From NCBI GenBank assembly GCA_014529385.2, contig CM043971.1:55931209-55995208 (forward strand): DNA of 64,000 nucleotides, read 5' to 3'. Each line of letters starts with the position of its first letter. Within the stretch, counting starts at the first letter, position 1. Positions 1 through 11,521 of this stretch are shown here, piece after piece. The position numbers were made by a program, and so were the translations under genes. A model generated the notes under the pieces. It saw only the letters and a program-made list of their open reading frames with translations, was not told the DNA's origin and did not search any database. This DNA comes from Adiantum capillus-veneris (taxonomy: Eukaryota > Streptophyta > Polypodiopsida > Polypodiales > Pteridaceae).

Positions 1-1064
1 ATTGAAGTAAGCAACATAATCATAGCAATTAGTTAACTTGGCATAGACAATACTTTTGCAAGAGAGAGAGTTTAGAGAACATGACAACAGTTGAGGACCG
101 GATTTATGTGGAGCCGGTCCCCCCTCCAATAGGCATTTGTATTATGATTTCTCCCATTAAGAGAGACTTGTTACAATACATTCTTTGTGTTCCTTGTGAC
201 CTAGGTGATGCAATGAAGATGGAAAGCTTCATGCATCACAATCATAGCATAACATGAACTTGAAGAAAGCTTTAACTATCCCAAGCCTCAGTCCCAAGAC
301 CTCAAACACCTTCGAAGGTGGAGAGAGCTAGCAGGGAATGAGGGTAGGGAAGAGGAAGAAGAAACATTTCGTAGGAGAAAGAATTAGTTCCTCACTTATC
401 ATACTCTTGTTGCTAGCATACATAATAGCATAGTAATGAAGAAGAAGGAGATGGCAAGCTTAAGCATTGAAGCATGGCTCTTGGTTGGATTTGCACTCCA
501 TAGCCAAGAGTGTTGGTGTAGGCTCTCAACCTCTACTTGCTTGGAGAAGGAGAGGGAGCTCTTGCCTTTGCATAGTACACAATGAGAGTGTTTGTGAGTG
601 TGTGTGGGTGAGTATACCCCCTAAGCACCCCCCCTAGCTTGCTTGGGTCGACCCCCCCTTGTAGCTCATGCTTGAAGCTCATTGGACCCCTCCAGGCCTA
701 GCCAATCACAAGCAGGAGCCATTACAAGCAACATGGGTAGCCTTGGGACAAGTGTCCCCCTTTCCCCTTTGAGAGAGAGGATTTGATAAATGCAAAAACA
801 ATTAGATAATTCAAGTAATTTATCATTGGACCCCTTTGAAGCCTAGCCAATAGGCTTCAAGCAACACATGAAGGTAACATGGGTAGGGACCTGACATGTG
901 TCCTTGCTGCCTCTTCAAGATGGGGCTTCCCTTGTGAGTGTGAGTGTGTGTTCTCTCTCTAATCCCTAGGAAAAGGGCTCCCCCCCCCTCTTGTAGGGAT
1001 GCTTTTGACTTTAGGAGCTCAAGCACCTTAGTCATCAAGCATGACAAAGCACTTGGACTAGGGG

Positions 1065-1240
1065 GTGTTCCCACAAGCATCTCAGGCAAGCATCTCAAGG
1101 CACCTCAAGCACCTTAATCATGTAGCAAGTCAAGCACCTCAAGCACAAGCACCTCAAGCAGGACAAACACCTCAAGCACGACAAGCACCTCAAGCAGGTC
1201 AAGCACCTCGAGCTTGGGCCGGGTTCCCACCTCAAGCTCA
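1065..1240. repeat. Minisatellite with CAAGCACCT core
   Basis: The motif CAAGCACCTCAAGCA and variants recur about nine times with 15-18 base spacing. Both strands are open here only because the repeat is in phase with itself, giving proline-glutamine-alanine-rich or cysteine-leucine-rich translations that look artificial. Not treated as coding. Confidence 0.75.
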
Positions 1241-2277
1241 GCCCTAGCTTACCTAAGGTCAAAGGACTTTTACACACATTATTGGAGGTCTTCAATGAAG
1301 CTAACCCTAAGGTCTTATGCTCCATTGGTTAGCCTTGCTCTTTGATAGACCATCTCCCTTTTGGGCCCCTTTACCATTGGCCTCGTGTTGAGATAGATCT
1401 ATAAGCACATATCTATATTTAACACTTGTTCCCGTTTATTCTCCCACATTAAGTGATCAATTTAATATGAGAAAATCATTTGGGTTGGTTAGATATTAGA
1501 TTTTATGACAAACATATACAGTTGAGGCTCAAACTTAAGTTCAAGGCAAACTTGCTATATTAGCATATGTAGGCAAGGTTCGAACTTAAGCTCGAGCCTC
1601 TTTCCCTAAGTAGCCACAAGGATGCCATTAAGCCAGACTTGCTACAATAGCATATGTAGGCAAGTTTCAAACTTAAATTTGAGCCGCTTTCCCTAGAGCT
1701 ATTATGCTCTAGCCCTAGTTAAGTCTCAAGCACTTGCATGAGGCAACGCTATCATGCTAAAATATCCACAATAAACGCATGAGGTCACACTAGAGTGGAA
1801 TATGCTAGTGCTTTCATGAGAGCATTAGAAGGTGAGGTTTAAGCTACATCAGCTCATTGTTCTAGTTTCTCAACAAGGAAACAAGGCACCAAAAACGAGC
1901 TAAATATCAAAAGCAAAGAATCTACGTCAAGTGGAAATGTCACACTCAGTACCCAACCAAGTAAGTGTTGTTATCTATCTTTTTCTTTAAGTAGATTAAT
2001 TACTTAATTACAGTTTAAAAAAAAGTTAATTAAAGTACTTATTGATTAAGTACTCTAATTAAAGAATAGACACTTACTTTCAATTTATAGAGCGTGATTT
2101 TAGACGTAGTTGTAGTTTGATTAACTTAATGATAGAGTTTAAAAGGTGTATTAAGGAGACGGTAGCAAACAATAATGAGTATAAGTAGTCATTAGGAGTA
2201 GATTAAATAGAGATTAGAAACTAACAGAATGATATTGAAGACTGAACTTTTGAGATGCAGGTTTAGGAGAGATTAAG

Positions 2278-2518
2278 AGGAAGGGAGGGAGTGATTAAGA
2301 GGAGGCAAGGGAGATTACATAGAGAGATTAGAAGAGATTAGGGAGTGATTAAGAGGAGGCAAGGGAGATTACATAGAGAGATTAGGAAGTGATTAAGAGG
2401 AGGCAAAGGAGATTACATAGAGAGATTAGAAGAGATTAGGGAGTGATTAAGAGGAGGCAAGGGAGATTACACAGAGAGATTAGGGAGTGATTAAGAGGAG
2501 CTGATGGTAATTACACAG
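2278..2518. repeat. Tandem array of GTGATTAAGAGGAGGCAAG units
   Basis: About five direct copies of a purine-rich unit of roughly 40-60 bases, each containing GTGATTAAGAGGAGGCAAG followed by GAGATTACATAGAGAGATTA. Unit length varies by presence or absence of a short GAAGAGATTA segment. Satellite-like, no coding potential. Confidence 0.8.
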
Positions 2519-2539
2519 AAAGATTATTAGAAGAAGATA

Positions 2540-2540
<1 letters not shown>

Positions 2541-2599
<59 letters not shown>
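2541..2599. repeat. (CA)n(GA)n compound microsatellite
   Basis: A CA run from 2541 passes directly into a GA run ending near 2599. A second CA run lies at about 2706-2730 and a GA run at about 2875-2895. Simple-sequence DNA. Confidence 0.9.
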
Positions 2600-2601
<2 letters not shown>

Positions 2602-3969
2602 AAGAAGTGCACATGGATAAGCCTTTCGAATTTGAAATTCAAATTTCAAATCTAAACTACAATCAGATCTTCACCTACAATCAAAAAGAGAAAGATATGC
2701 ACATGTACACACACACACACACACACACACTCACAGAGTTAATGTAGAGCGTTTTGGGACTGCAAATAGATTCATAGAGGAGAGGGAGATGGGTAAGTAA
2801 AGAGCCATACATGTCACATCGTCGTCAGTTTTTTCACTGTCTGCACAAAAACCGAAACCCTGTTTTAATGTAGAAGAGAGAGAGAGAGAGAGAGATAGAG
2901 AATTAATCTAGAGTTGTGAAAAAGAGCCTTGTGGGGCCGTGAGCAGATTCGCAAAGGGCAAGGAGATGCGGGAGTAAAGAATCTCACCTGTCGCGCCGTC
3001 GTCGAATTCGTCACAGTCTGTAGAAAAAACCAAACCTATTATAATATAGAAGGTTTTAAAAGCATTAAAAAGCCTTTAATAGATTTTCCCATCAACCCTA
3101 CCAAGGTTAGATTAGCAAACTCACATGCGTGGACCAAAACTAATGGTTTTCATGATGGTTAAAAGAAGTGAAAAAAAAACCTTTCACGAAAATCAGCATA
3201 ACTTTCACATATGGAGTCCGATTGCAAAACTTTTTTTATGAGCCTGTAGCTTGAGAGCGGCTCTACGCTTTTCTGAACAAACCCTGTTCAAAAAACTGTT
3301 TTTAACAAGGTTTTATGAACAGTTTTCAAAAAAACAATGATTAAGGGGTCAAAAAATTCGACGAAGTTAGGGGTGTCTAGAACTAGTTTTTTGAGAGCTT
3401 TGGGAAAATAATACTCACAAGTTGGACATAGTTTTGACTTCCCTTGGCTAAAACCTCTTAGGATCAATGAGTGAGGGACCCACCTCCACCAACCCTCTTC
3501 CTTAACCGATTTCATTGCACCTTTTTGCATGTAAAATTGTCCTGCTACAACACATAAAACACCAGGACTATAATCACCAAAGAATCGATTTACACATAAA
3601 CAACTGAGAAAAAAACCTCATTGTATTTTAAATGTCCATCAACGCTCAATTTTCATAGCATAATCTCCAAGCCCACCTATACTCAAACTAATGTCCTATC
3701 CTAAAAGAAAACTATATGACTAACTAGGCTCGAACTTAAGTTTGAGCCACTCATGCAACTACTTTGAAGCCTCACCTTCTTGTAAGCTCCGACTCTTTTG
3801 ATAGGTCATTCAAGGAAACTTAGGTTTGATGTAAAGCTCATCATTACCTTGGCTCCACCTTACAACTCTTTAAATGTATAATATAGCTCGAACTTCAATT
3901 TGACTCTCCTTCCAAATTCAAGGCTACTTCAACGTAGCTTGGGTTTTTTCTCACACCTGTTGTTGCTCA

Positions 3970-4690
3970 TAGATTTCTAACACTTGAATGTGCATCTATG
4001 CTCAAACTTGAGTTTGAGCTTTCTATCGAATTCCATGGGTGCCTCCATGTAACTTGGGCTACATCTTGCAACCCGTGTGACAAGTATAGATTTCTAACAC
4101 TTGTATGTACATTTAGGCTCAAACTTGAGATCGAGTCACCTACAAAATTCCATGCTTGCCTCTGTGAAACTTTGGCTTTGTGAAACTCTTTTTATCTAGG
4201 TATTTATAGCACTTAGATGTACATCTAGGATCAAACTTGAGCTTGAGCCTCCTACCGTAGTGCGTGGGTTGACTTATAGCTTGAGATCCATCTTGCAACT
4301 ATTTTAAGCTAAAGATTTCTAGCACTTAAACCTACATTTAGGCTCCATCTATGCTCCGACATTGTAACTTAGGCACCATATTGGACCTATTTTCAACTTT
4401 AGATTTCTAGCACTTAGATGTACATTTAGGCTCAAACTTGACCTCGAGCCTCCTACCATCCCCAATGGGTTGATTCAGTATAACTCGAGATCCATCTTGT
4501 AACTCTTGTGAGCTATATATTTCTAGCACTTGGATGTGCATAAAGGCTCCATCCTCCTATCAAATTCCATGGGTGCCTCTGTAATGTAACATAGTCCCTG
4601 TCTTGCAACTCTTGTCAGCTTTATATTTCTAGCACTTGGATGTACATACAGGCTCAAACTTGAGCTCGAGCCTCCTACCATCCTCCATGG
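3970..4690. repeat. Degenerate ~110-bp tandem array
   Basis: The phrase TTCTAGCACTTGGATGTACA, followed by AGGCTCAAACTTGAGCTCGA and CCTCCTACCAT, recurs at about 3979, 4098, 4210, 4323, 4409, 4528 and 4633, so the spacing is about 85-120 bases. Copies are diverged and some lack the second half. The core GCTCAAACTTGAGCTCGAGC is near-palindromic. The array ends just before the DUF8039-like coding region. It is not a CRISPR: the repeats are diverged and eukaryotic in context. Confidence 0.7.
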
Positions 4691-4801
4691 ATTGACTCGG
4701 TGTAGATTTTCTTAATTGAATGGGATGCAAGATTTTGCCAAAATTGTGAGTTATATGTTCAGGCATACAATTTTACTGATATCTCTTGATTTTCTCAAAA
4801 A

Positions 4802-6029
4802 TTGAAGGGTCCAAAACAAGGTGATTCAGTGTTTCTTGTTGATGGTTCCACAAGGAAAGCTCGTGGGGTTATTCATTCCACTGATGCATCTCAACGTTGT
4901 GGTTTTGAATTGATTGGCACAACATGTGTGGCGATACATGTACTAGAAAGTTTTGATGACACCTTCGTGATTCCATTCATCACTATGGATGCAAGAACCA
5001 TGTCTCAAGCAGTTGGAAGCATCATCAAATGGCCATTGCATAATATTGTTATGGATAGAGGAAAATCTCACACAATAGATGAGGATTTTCTTGTTGGTCA
5101 AGAAGATGGCTTGATAGATAGAGCGAGTTGGAAAGAGAAAAGAGTCATCCTTTGGGCTGACAATAGATCTACAAAACTTGGTAATGGAGTGGTATTGTTG
5201 GTCCACCCATATGAGGCTATAAACTGTACTGAACTAGGTGAGAGTAGCTTGGGTGTCATTGTGGAAGGGTCGATGCATCCACATCAAAGTGATATTTCAA
5301 GTTTGAATTTGGTAAGCTGGCCTATTAGGCAGTTCATATTTGAGAATGGTGAGCCCTTGATCAAAGACACTTGATCCTCTTCTACCATTGAGGGTATTCA
5401 AGATTTCCTCATGGAAGAAACGGAAGATTCCCTTGACAGCTTATATGCTTCCAATGATGACTATGAGGATGATGGCATAGATAACAACACTGAAACTAGT
5501 TTTGAAGAAGGTACCACCAGTACAGAACTAGGTCTTCTTCTTCATACTCAAAATGATAGAGAGCAGGATGCCATTGCCGGTGACTATGATATAAGAGATG
5601 GGACAGGTAAGAAAAGGAGTTATGTACATAGAGTTAGGCCTAGAAAAAAAAAAGGTAATGCTCATGCTTTCAACAAACAATGTGATGCTGCAAGCATTCA
5701 CAAAGTTGCAACAATTGATTGTTCTGAGATGCGATGCTGCCAGATTGGAAACAAATCCAAAATCATGCAAGCGAGGGCAGAGTTTTGGGGACAAAGCTAC
5801 ACTAGTCGATGCACATTTGTATTGGACTGTATGAGCATGGCTCATAGAAAAGATCAAGAAGAGGAATGCTTTGAGTTTACTTTTGATGGAAAGAAGGTAT
5901 GTAGTAAAGCATGGTATGTAATGCATGGAATAGGAAAGTCAACATTTTACAGGCTGCGTAAAAAATTCTTGGATGGAGCATGCAATGGCAATCATGGAAA
6001 CACTGGAATAATAAGGAAGAGCTTGACAC
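4802..6029 (+). pseudogene. DUF8039-like / DUF7869-type gene, 5' part (interrupted)
   Basis: This is the upstream half of a large coding region whose remainder lies at 11527-13742. The frame runs from about 4790 with no good ATG, so an upstream exon or lost start is likely. The first part contains two similar modules. One (about 4820-5060) has a VDGST start and ends AVGSIIKWP. The other (about 5140-5340) has the same layout and ends LVSWPIRQF. They resemble the plant domain I recall as DUF8039, often found next to transposase-like genes. An in-frame TGA at 5372-5374 breaks the frame, which then continues through an acidic linker, a basic KKRSYVHRVRPRKKK stretch, and the motif HGIGKSTFYRLRKKF, a DNA-binding-like N-terminal segment seen in DUF7869 proteins. 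A copia element interrupts the codon beginning at 6029. Function is inferred, not known. Confidence 0.6.
6025..6029. repeat. Target-site duplication, left copy (GACAC)
   Basis: GACAC lies directly before the TG of the left LTR and again directly after the CA of the right LTR at 11522-11526. Perfect 5-bp duplication, the expected footprint of copia integration. Confidence 0.95.
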
Positions 6030-6578
6030 TGTTAAGTATGGAGCCTGATTTACCCTTGTAATTTTCTGTGGTAAAAGCGCACATTTGTAAGGCCCCCATT
6101 ATGAGGAGAAGCCATCGTGCATGAAGGAAAATCACTCACCGGAAACCAAAATTTTCACGGACAAGAATCAGGGGCAACTTTAAAGGCCTCGGGGGCGGAG
6201 GCCCCCGAGACTTTTTTTTGCTTGCCGGAATATTCTTTTTCGCCGGAATATTATGGCCGGATGGCGGCCGGAAAGTGGTCGGAAAACAACCGGTCGGATG
6301 GCCGATGGCCGGTGGCCGAATTCAATGGCCGATGGCCGATGGTCGGAAGTCAATGGCTGGTGGCCGGTGGCCGAATTCAATGGCCGATGGCCGATGGTCG
6401 GAAGTCAATGGCTGGTGGCCGGTGGCCGAATTCAATGGCCAGTGGCCGAATTCAAAAGCGGACTTGTCTTCTCAAGGGCGGCCACACATGGGCGGATTGG
6501 AGGGTCCGATTTGGACTTATTCGCACAAGGGCGGCTACACATGGGTGTCTCTCATAAGAGAGGGCAGCCCTTTTGGCC

Positions 6579-6587
6579 TATAAAAGG
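6579..6587 (+). promoter_or_regulatory. Copia-1 LTR TATA box
   Basis: TATAAAAGG in the left LTR, preceded by a GGCC-rich array and followed by the probable R region. The right LTR lacks the whole segment, so only the left LTR keeps a core promoter. Confidence 0.65.
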
Positions 6588-6785
6588 AGGCCATTTCTAC
6601 ACACATTTCATAGTGTGAAGTTGATGCAACAAGGTGAGTGTGAGGTGGTGAGAGTGAAGCAAGGCGGGAGCTCCATTAAGGGTATAATCCCTTTGTAAAC
6701 TACTTCTTGTTTTGAAGTACTAAAGCCATTGAGTGGCTGCTTTCCCGTGGACGTAGCCCACATTGGGTGAACCACGTATATCGTG

Positions 6786-6790
<5 letters not shown>

Positions 6791-6836
<46 letters not shown>
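6791..6836. repeat. (TC)n microsatellite in Copia-1 5' LTR
   Basis: About 23 TC dinucleotides. The matching run in the 3' LTR (about 11370-11433) is longer, roughly 32 repeats. Confidence 0.9.
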
Positions 6837-6840
<4 letters not shown>

Positions 6841-6926
6841 CTATAATCTCGTGTATATAAATCTGTCTCTCTCCATTAAGTAATCTACTCAATTATCTAT
6901 TTAGCTACGTCTTATTTCCTAACAAC

Positions 6927-6938
6927 TGGTATCAGAGC
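6927..6938 (+). other. Primer-binding site (tRNA-iMet)
   Basis: TGGTATCAGAGC, complementary to the 3' end of plant initiator methionine tRNA, two bases after the left LTR. Confidence 0.92.
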
Positions 6939-6997
6939 AAAGTTTGCTCGTAGCTAAATTATCTCAAGGAAAGGATTCCTTGAATTGAGTGGGAGTT

Positions 6998-9900
6998 ATG
7001 GCGGAGGAAGGGAAGCTCAAGATTGAGAAGTTCAACGGCAAAAACTACCAACATTGGAAGATGCAGATTGAAGACTATCTCTACCAGAAGGACCTCTATT
7101 TGCCACTAGGCGGTCTTGCGAAGAAGCCCGCGACAATGGCAGATGAAGCATGGATTGTCCTTGATCGAAAGGCACTGGGAACAATCCGGTTAAGCTTGGC
7201 GTCAACGCTGGCCTTCAATGTTTCGGAGATGAAGACCACGGAGGACTTGATGAAGTCACTTGACGACTTCTACGAGAAACCATCGGCATCCAATAAGGTA
7301 TTTCTTATGAAGCGCTTGTTCAATCTAAAGATGGCAGAGAATGGTTCAGTTGCAGAACACCTAAATGACTTTAACACAAACATAAGTCAACTTCGATCAG
7401 TGAAAATCAATTTCGATGACGAAGTGTGAGCTCTCCTTATACTATCATCTCTACCGGATAGTTGGGACAGCCTTGTGATGGCTGTAAGTAATTCTATCTC
7501 TGGCACAAATACTCTTAAGTTTGATGATGTTGTGGGTGTTCTCCTAAGCGAGGAAATGCGAAGGAGAAGCAAAGGAGAATCATCAAGTGCTGCACTATCA
7601 GTGGAAACAAGAGGAAGGCCTAAGGAGAGGTTCAAAAACCAAAAGGGTCGTGATCGCTCAAGGCGGAGCAAGTCACGCACAAAGTCAATTCTTGAATGTT
7701 GAAATTGCGGCAAGAAGGGCCACGTCAAGAAGGATTGTTGGTCCAAGAAGAAGAAGGAGACAGAGTCTCAAGAAAACAAGCCAACATCGGAGGCCAATGT
7801 GGCAGGTAAAGTAGAGCAAGATGCTTTAATTCTCTCATTAGACAATGTGTCTAATTCGTGGATAGTAGATTCCGGGGCTTCATTCCATGCGACACCACAC
7901 AAGCAACATTTCCAAGACTACACCAAAGGTAATTTTGGGTATGTATACTTGGGAGATGATGAAGCTTGTGAGATTGTCGGCAAAGGTACAGTTTCTGTCA
8001 AAACTGCTAACGGAAATGAATGGAAGCTTAAAGATGTTAGGCATGTTCCTTCTCTTCGCAAAAATTTGATCTCTACAGGACAATTGGACGATGAAGGTCA
8101 CAACATTGCATTCGGAAACAAACGGTGGAAGATCTCAAAGGGATCTTTGGTGGTTGCCAAGGGTGAAAAAGTCGGTACACTTTACTTGTGTACTGTTAGC
8201 ACGCAACCTTCCGCTTGTGCAGCAACTACAGAAGTTGACAGTGCGGTGTGGCACTACCGACTTGGGCATATGAGTGCCAAAGGAATGCAAATCCTTCAAA
8301 CAAAGAAGCTTCTACCAGGTTTGAAAGAAGTGGACTTAGAGTTCTGTGAAGATTGTGTTTATGGTAAACAAAAGAGGGTAAAATTTCAAAAATCAGGAAA
8401 TGAAAGAAAAAATAAAAAACTTGAGTTGGTTCATTCTGATGTTTGGGGTCCTGCAAGTACACCATCACTTGGTGGCTCATTGTACTATGTAACATTCATA
8501 GACGATGCGACTAGAAAAACATGGGTTTATGTCATGAAGAATAAATCAGATGTATTTTCCATATTTCAAAGGTGGAAAGCCTTTGTGGAGAATGAAACAG
8601 GTACCAAGGTTAAATGCCTCAGATCCGACAATGGAGGCGAATATTGCAGCCAAGCTTTTGAAAGCTTTTGTGCTAGAAATGGCATTCGGAGGCAAAGGAC
8701 AACCCCAAGGACACCTCAACAAAATGGGATTTCGAAAAGGATGAACAGGACAATCATGGAGCGAGCACGAAGCATGCGACTACATGCAGGCCTACCGCTT
8801 GAGCTTTGGGCGGAAGCTGTAAGTACATCCATGTACTTAATCAATCGGTCACCCTCAACGGCATTGGATGGGGGAGTTCCAGAAGAGGAATGGACAGGTA
8901 AACCGGTGAATTATGCATTTCTCAAAGTGTTTGGGTGTGAGGCTTTCATGCACATAGATAGAAGCCTAAGATCAAAGTTAGATGCAAAGTCCAAAAAGTG
9001 TTTCTTCATTGGCTATGGAGAAGGAGACTTTGGGTATCGCCTATGGAATCCTGAAGATGGTAAAATCTTAAGGAGTAGGGATGTAATTTTTAACGAACAA
9101 AATATGTACAAAGATTACTTGGAAAGAAAACAAACAAAAGAAACAGGTGATGAGTACATGGAGCTTGAGGACGCTGAAGACTCAAGGACTGCAAACGGTG
9201 ACAATGTGCAACAACGTCAACCAAATGAGGAGCCTCAACCTATTCCCCGAAGATCTACAAGAGCAAGTAGACCTCCAGAAAGGTTTGTTCCTTCCTTCAA
9301 CCATCTCTTGATCTCAGATTCTGGAGAGCCTGAATCATATGAAGAAGCTATGCAACATAAATCCAAAGAAGAATGGACGACGACCATGCAAGTGGAGATG
9401 GACTCACTACATCGCAACCAAACATGGGAGTTGGTTGAGTTGCCTAAAGGTAAGCGGGCACTTCAAAACAAATGGGTGTACAAGCTAAAGGAAGAAGAAT
9501 GTGGGAAGAAAAGGTACAAGTCTAGGCTTGTGGTAAAAGGTTTTTCTCAAAAGAAAGGTATTGACTTCAATGAAATATTTTCTCCTGTTGTAAAAATGAA
9601 CTCAATTAGGCTTGTCTTAAGCCTTGTGGCTACTCATGATCTAAATCTCGAGCAAATGGATGTAAATACGGCATTCCCTCACGGTGACTTAGAGGAGGAA
9701 ATCTACATGCTTCAACCAAAGGGGTATGAAGTAAAAGGTAAGGAGAAAATGGTTTGCAGATTAAAGAAGAGCTTGTATGGTTTAAAGCAAGCATCAAGAC
9801 AATGGTACTTGAAGTTTGATCGATGGATGTTGGATCATGGATTCACAAGATGCAACTCGGATCACTGCGTCTACACGAAGAATTTGGGAGATGGGAAATT

Positions 9901-10879
9901 CATCATCCTAATGTTGTATGTTGATGACATGTTGATTGCAAGTGCTAACATGCAGGACATCAAAGACCTAAAAGAGGAGCTGTCCAAATCTTTTTCAATG
10001 AAAGATTTAGGTGTTGCAAAGAGGATACTTGGTATGAAAATATCAAGGGACAGGACGAAGAAGACAATAAAGCTATCTCAAGAAGATTACATCTAGAAGG
10101 TACTAGAAAGGTTTGCAATGCAAAATGCAAAACCAGTTTCTACACCTTTGGCTGGTCATTTTAAACTAACGAAGGATATGTGTCCAAAGACACAAGAGGA
10201 GATAGCCTATATGTCTAAAGTTCCATATGCTGCAGCGGTAGGTTCTCTAATGTATGCTATGGTCTGGACAAGGCCAGACATTGCACATGCAGTGGGAGTT
10301 GTGAGTAGGTTCATGGACAACCCAGGTAAAGAGCATTGGCAAGTTGTGAAGTGGATACTTAGGTATCTAAAAGAGACAACAACAAATGCTTTGTATTTTG
10401 GAGGAACTGATATTTTTCTAGAAGGGTATGCTGATGCAGATATGGCAGGTGACAAAGATACTCGAAGGAGCACTACTGGCTATGTGTTCACGGTTGGAGG
10501 CACAGCAGTAAGCTGGGCTTCAAAGCTGCAGAAAGTGGTTTCACTTTCTACCATGGAAGCAGAGTATGTAGCAATGACGGAGGCAAGCAAAGAAATTCTG
10601 TGGCTTCACAGATTCTTAGAAGAGCTTGGATTCAAACAAGACAATTGTGTCTTGTACAGTGATAGCCAAAGCGCTATCCATCTTGCGAAGAACTCAGCCT
10701 TTCATTCAAGGACAAAGCACATTGAGGTGAGATATCACTTCATACGCACTCTTTTGGAAGAGGGACAACTAAAGCTAGGAAAGGTGCATACAAGTGAAAA
10801 TCCTGCAGACATGTTTACAAAGGTGGTCAACAAGGAGAAGTTGAGCTTTTGCTCATCTTCAATCGGCATTCAAGGATAA
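6998..10879 (+). pseudogene. Copia-1 gag-pol polyprotein (three in-frame stops)
   Basis: One frame spans gag to RNase H. Gag (6998-7700) begins MAEEGKLKIEKFNGKNYQHW, as in UBN2-type copia gags. A CCHC zinc knuckle lies at about 7694-7735, with its second residue position turned into TGA. The protease has WIVDSGASFHATPHKQ with the catalytic DSG at 7868-7876. A GAG-pre-integrase HHCC region (about 8250-8370) precedes the integrase core, with aspartates near 8437 and 8630 and a glutamine-rich end near 8725. Reverse transcriptase occupies about 9380-10100 with YVDD at 9917-9928. RNase H runs about 10430-10840. In-frame stops are TGA at 7427, TGA at 7700 and TAG at 10094. No frameshift is needed. 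In an intact copy the polyprotein would make the particle and cDNA; this copy is inactive. Confidence 0.93.
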
Positions 10880-10928
10880 GAAGCCAGAATGGAAAGCAGT
10901 CACAGGTTTGGTTTGGAGATCAGTCTCC

Positions 10929-10939
10929 AAGTGGGAGAT
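10929..10939 (+). other. Copia-1 polypurine tract
   Basis: AAGTGGGAGAT directly upstream of the right LTR, the usual plus-strand primer position for an LTR element. Confidence 0.8.
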
Positions 10940-11367
10940 TGTTAAGTATGGAGCCTGATTTACCCTTGTAATTTTCTGTGGTAAAAGCGCACATTTGTAA
11001 GGCCCCCATTATGAGGAGAAGCCATCGTGCATGAAGGAAAATCACTCACCGGAAACCAAAATTTTCACGGACAAGAATCAGGGGCAACTTTAAAGGCCTC
11101 GGGGGCGGAGGCCCCCGAGACTTTTTTTTGCTTGCCGGAATATTCTTTTTCGCCGGAATATTATGGCCGGACGTCGGCCGGAAAGTGGTCGGAAAACAAC
11201 CGGTCGGATGGCCGGTGGCCGGTGGCCGAATTCAATGGCCGATGGCCGATGGTCGGAAGTCAATGGCTGGTGGCCGGTGGCCGAATTCAATGGCCGGTGG
11301 CCGAATTCAAAAGCGGACTTGTCTTCTCAAGGGCGGCCACACATGGGCGGATTGGAGGGTCCGATTT

Positions 11368-11437
<70 letters not shown>

Positions 11438-11521
11438 CTATAATCTCGTGTATATAAATCTATTTCTCTCCATTAAGTAATCTACTCAATTATCTATTTA
11501 GCTACGTCTTATTTCCTAACA
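10940..11521 (+). repeat. Copia-1 3' LTR, internally deleted
   Basis: 582 bp with the same ends as the left LTR. Relative to that LTR it lacks one 55-bp GGCC unit and 276 bp matching 6515-6790, so GATTTGG is joined directly to the TC microsatellite. The lost part includes the TATA box and probable transcription start. Confidence 0.92.

Larger units (their letters stand above)
1..4786. other. Gene-free left flank with repeats
   Basis: No open frame here resembles a known protein. The stretch is AT-rich and holds several independent tandem or dispersed repeats listed separately. Around 681-760 and 828-905 two similar copies of a sequence starting CATTGGACCCCT lie in direct orientation. A motif of the type GCTCAAACTTGAGCTCGAGC recurs near 1530, 1580, 3727 and through 3970-4690. 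The stretch could include upstream exons or the promoter of the gene starting near 4.8 kb, but I see no convincing exon. Confidence 0.6.
6030..6924 (+). repeat. Copia-1 5' LTR
   Basis: 895 bp from TGTTAAG to CTAACA. It contains a GC-rich tandem array of a 55-bp unit (GGCCGGTGGCCGAATTCAAT...) at about 6308-6440, a TATA box at 6579-6587, a stretch that likely contains the transcription start, and a CT microsatellite at 6791-6836. It starts directly after the GACAC duplication and ends two bases before the tRNA primer site. Confidence 0.92.
6030..11521 (+). mobile_element. Ty1/copia LTR retrotransposon, copy 1
   Basis: A complete element of 5,492 bp on the plus strand. It has LTRs beginning TGTTAAGTATGG and ending CCTAACA, a primer-binding site for initiator methionine tRNA, one long gag-pol frame, a purine-rich tract and perfect 5-bp target duplications. 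The order protease, integrase, reverse transcriptase, RNase H defines Ty1/copia. It sits in sense orientation inside the DUF7869-type gene. The frame has three nonsense codons and no frameshift, so the insertion looks fairly young but can no longer move by itself. The LTRs differ in length by 313 bp. Confidence 0.95.

Noticed and set aside
3970-4690. CRISPR-like regular repeats
   Set aside because: Units are diverged, spacing varies, and the setting is a plant nuclear genome.
6117-6618. Several overlapping 120-146 residue frames in the copia LTR
   Set aside because: They translate the 55-bp GGCC repeat in different frames and occur again in the other LTR; repeat artefacts.
6927-6938. tRNA gene at a tRNA-like match
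   Set aside because: Only the 12-base complement to the 3' end of tRNA-iMet, placed exactly after an LTR: a primer-binding site.
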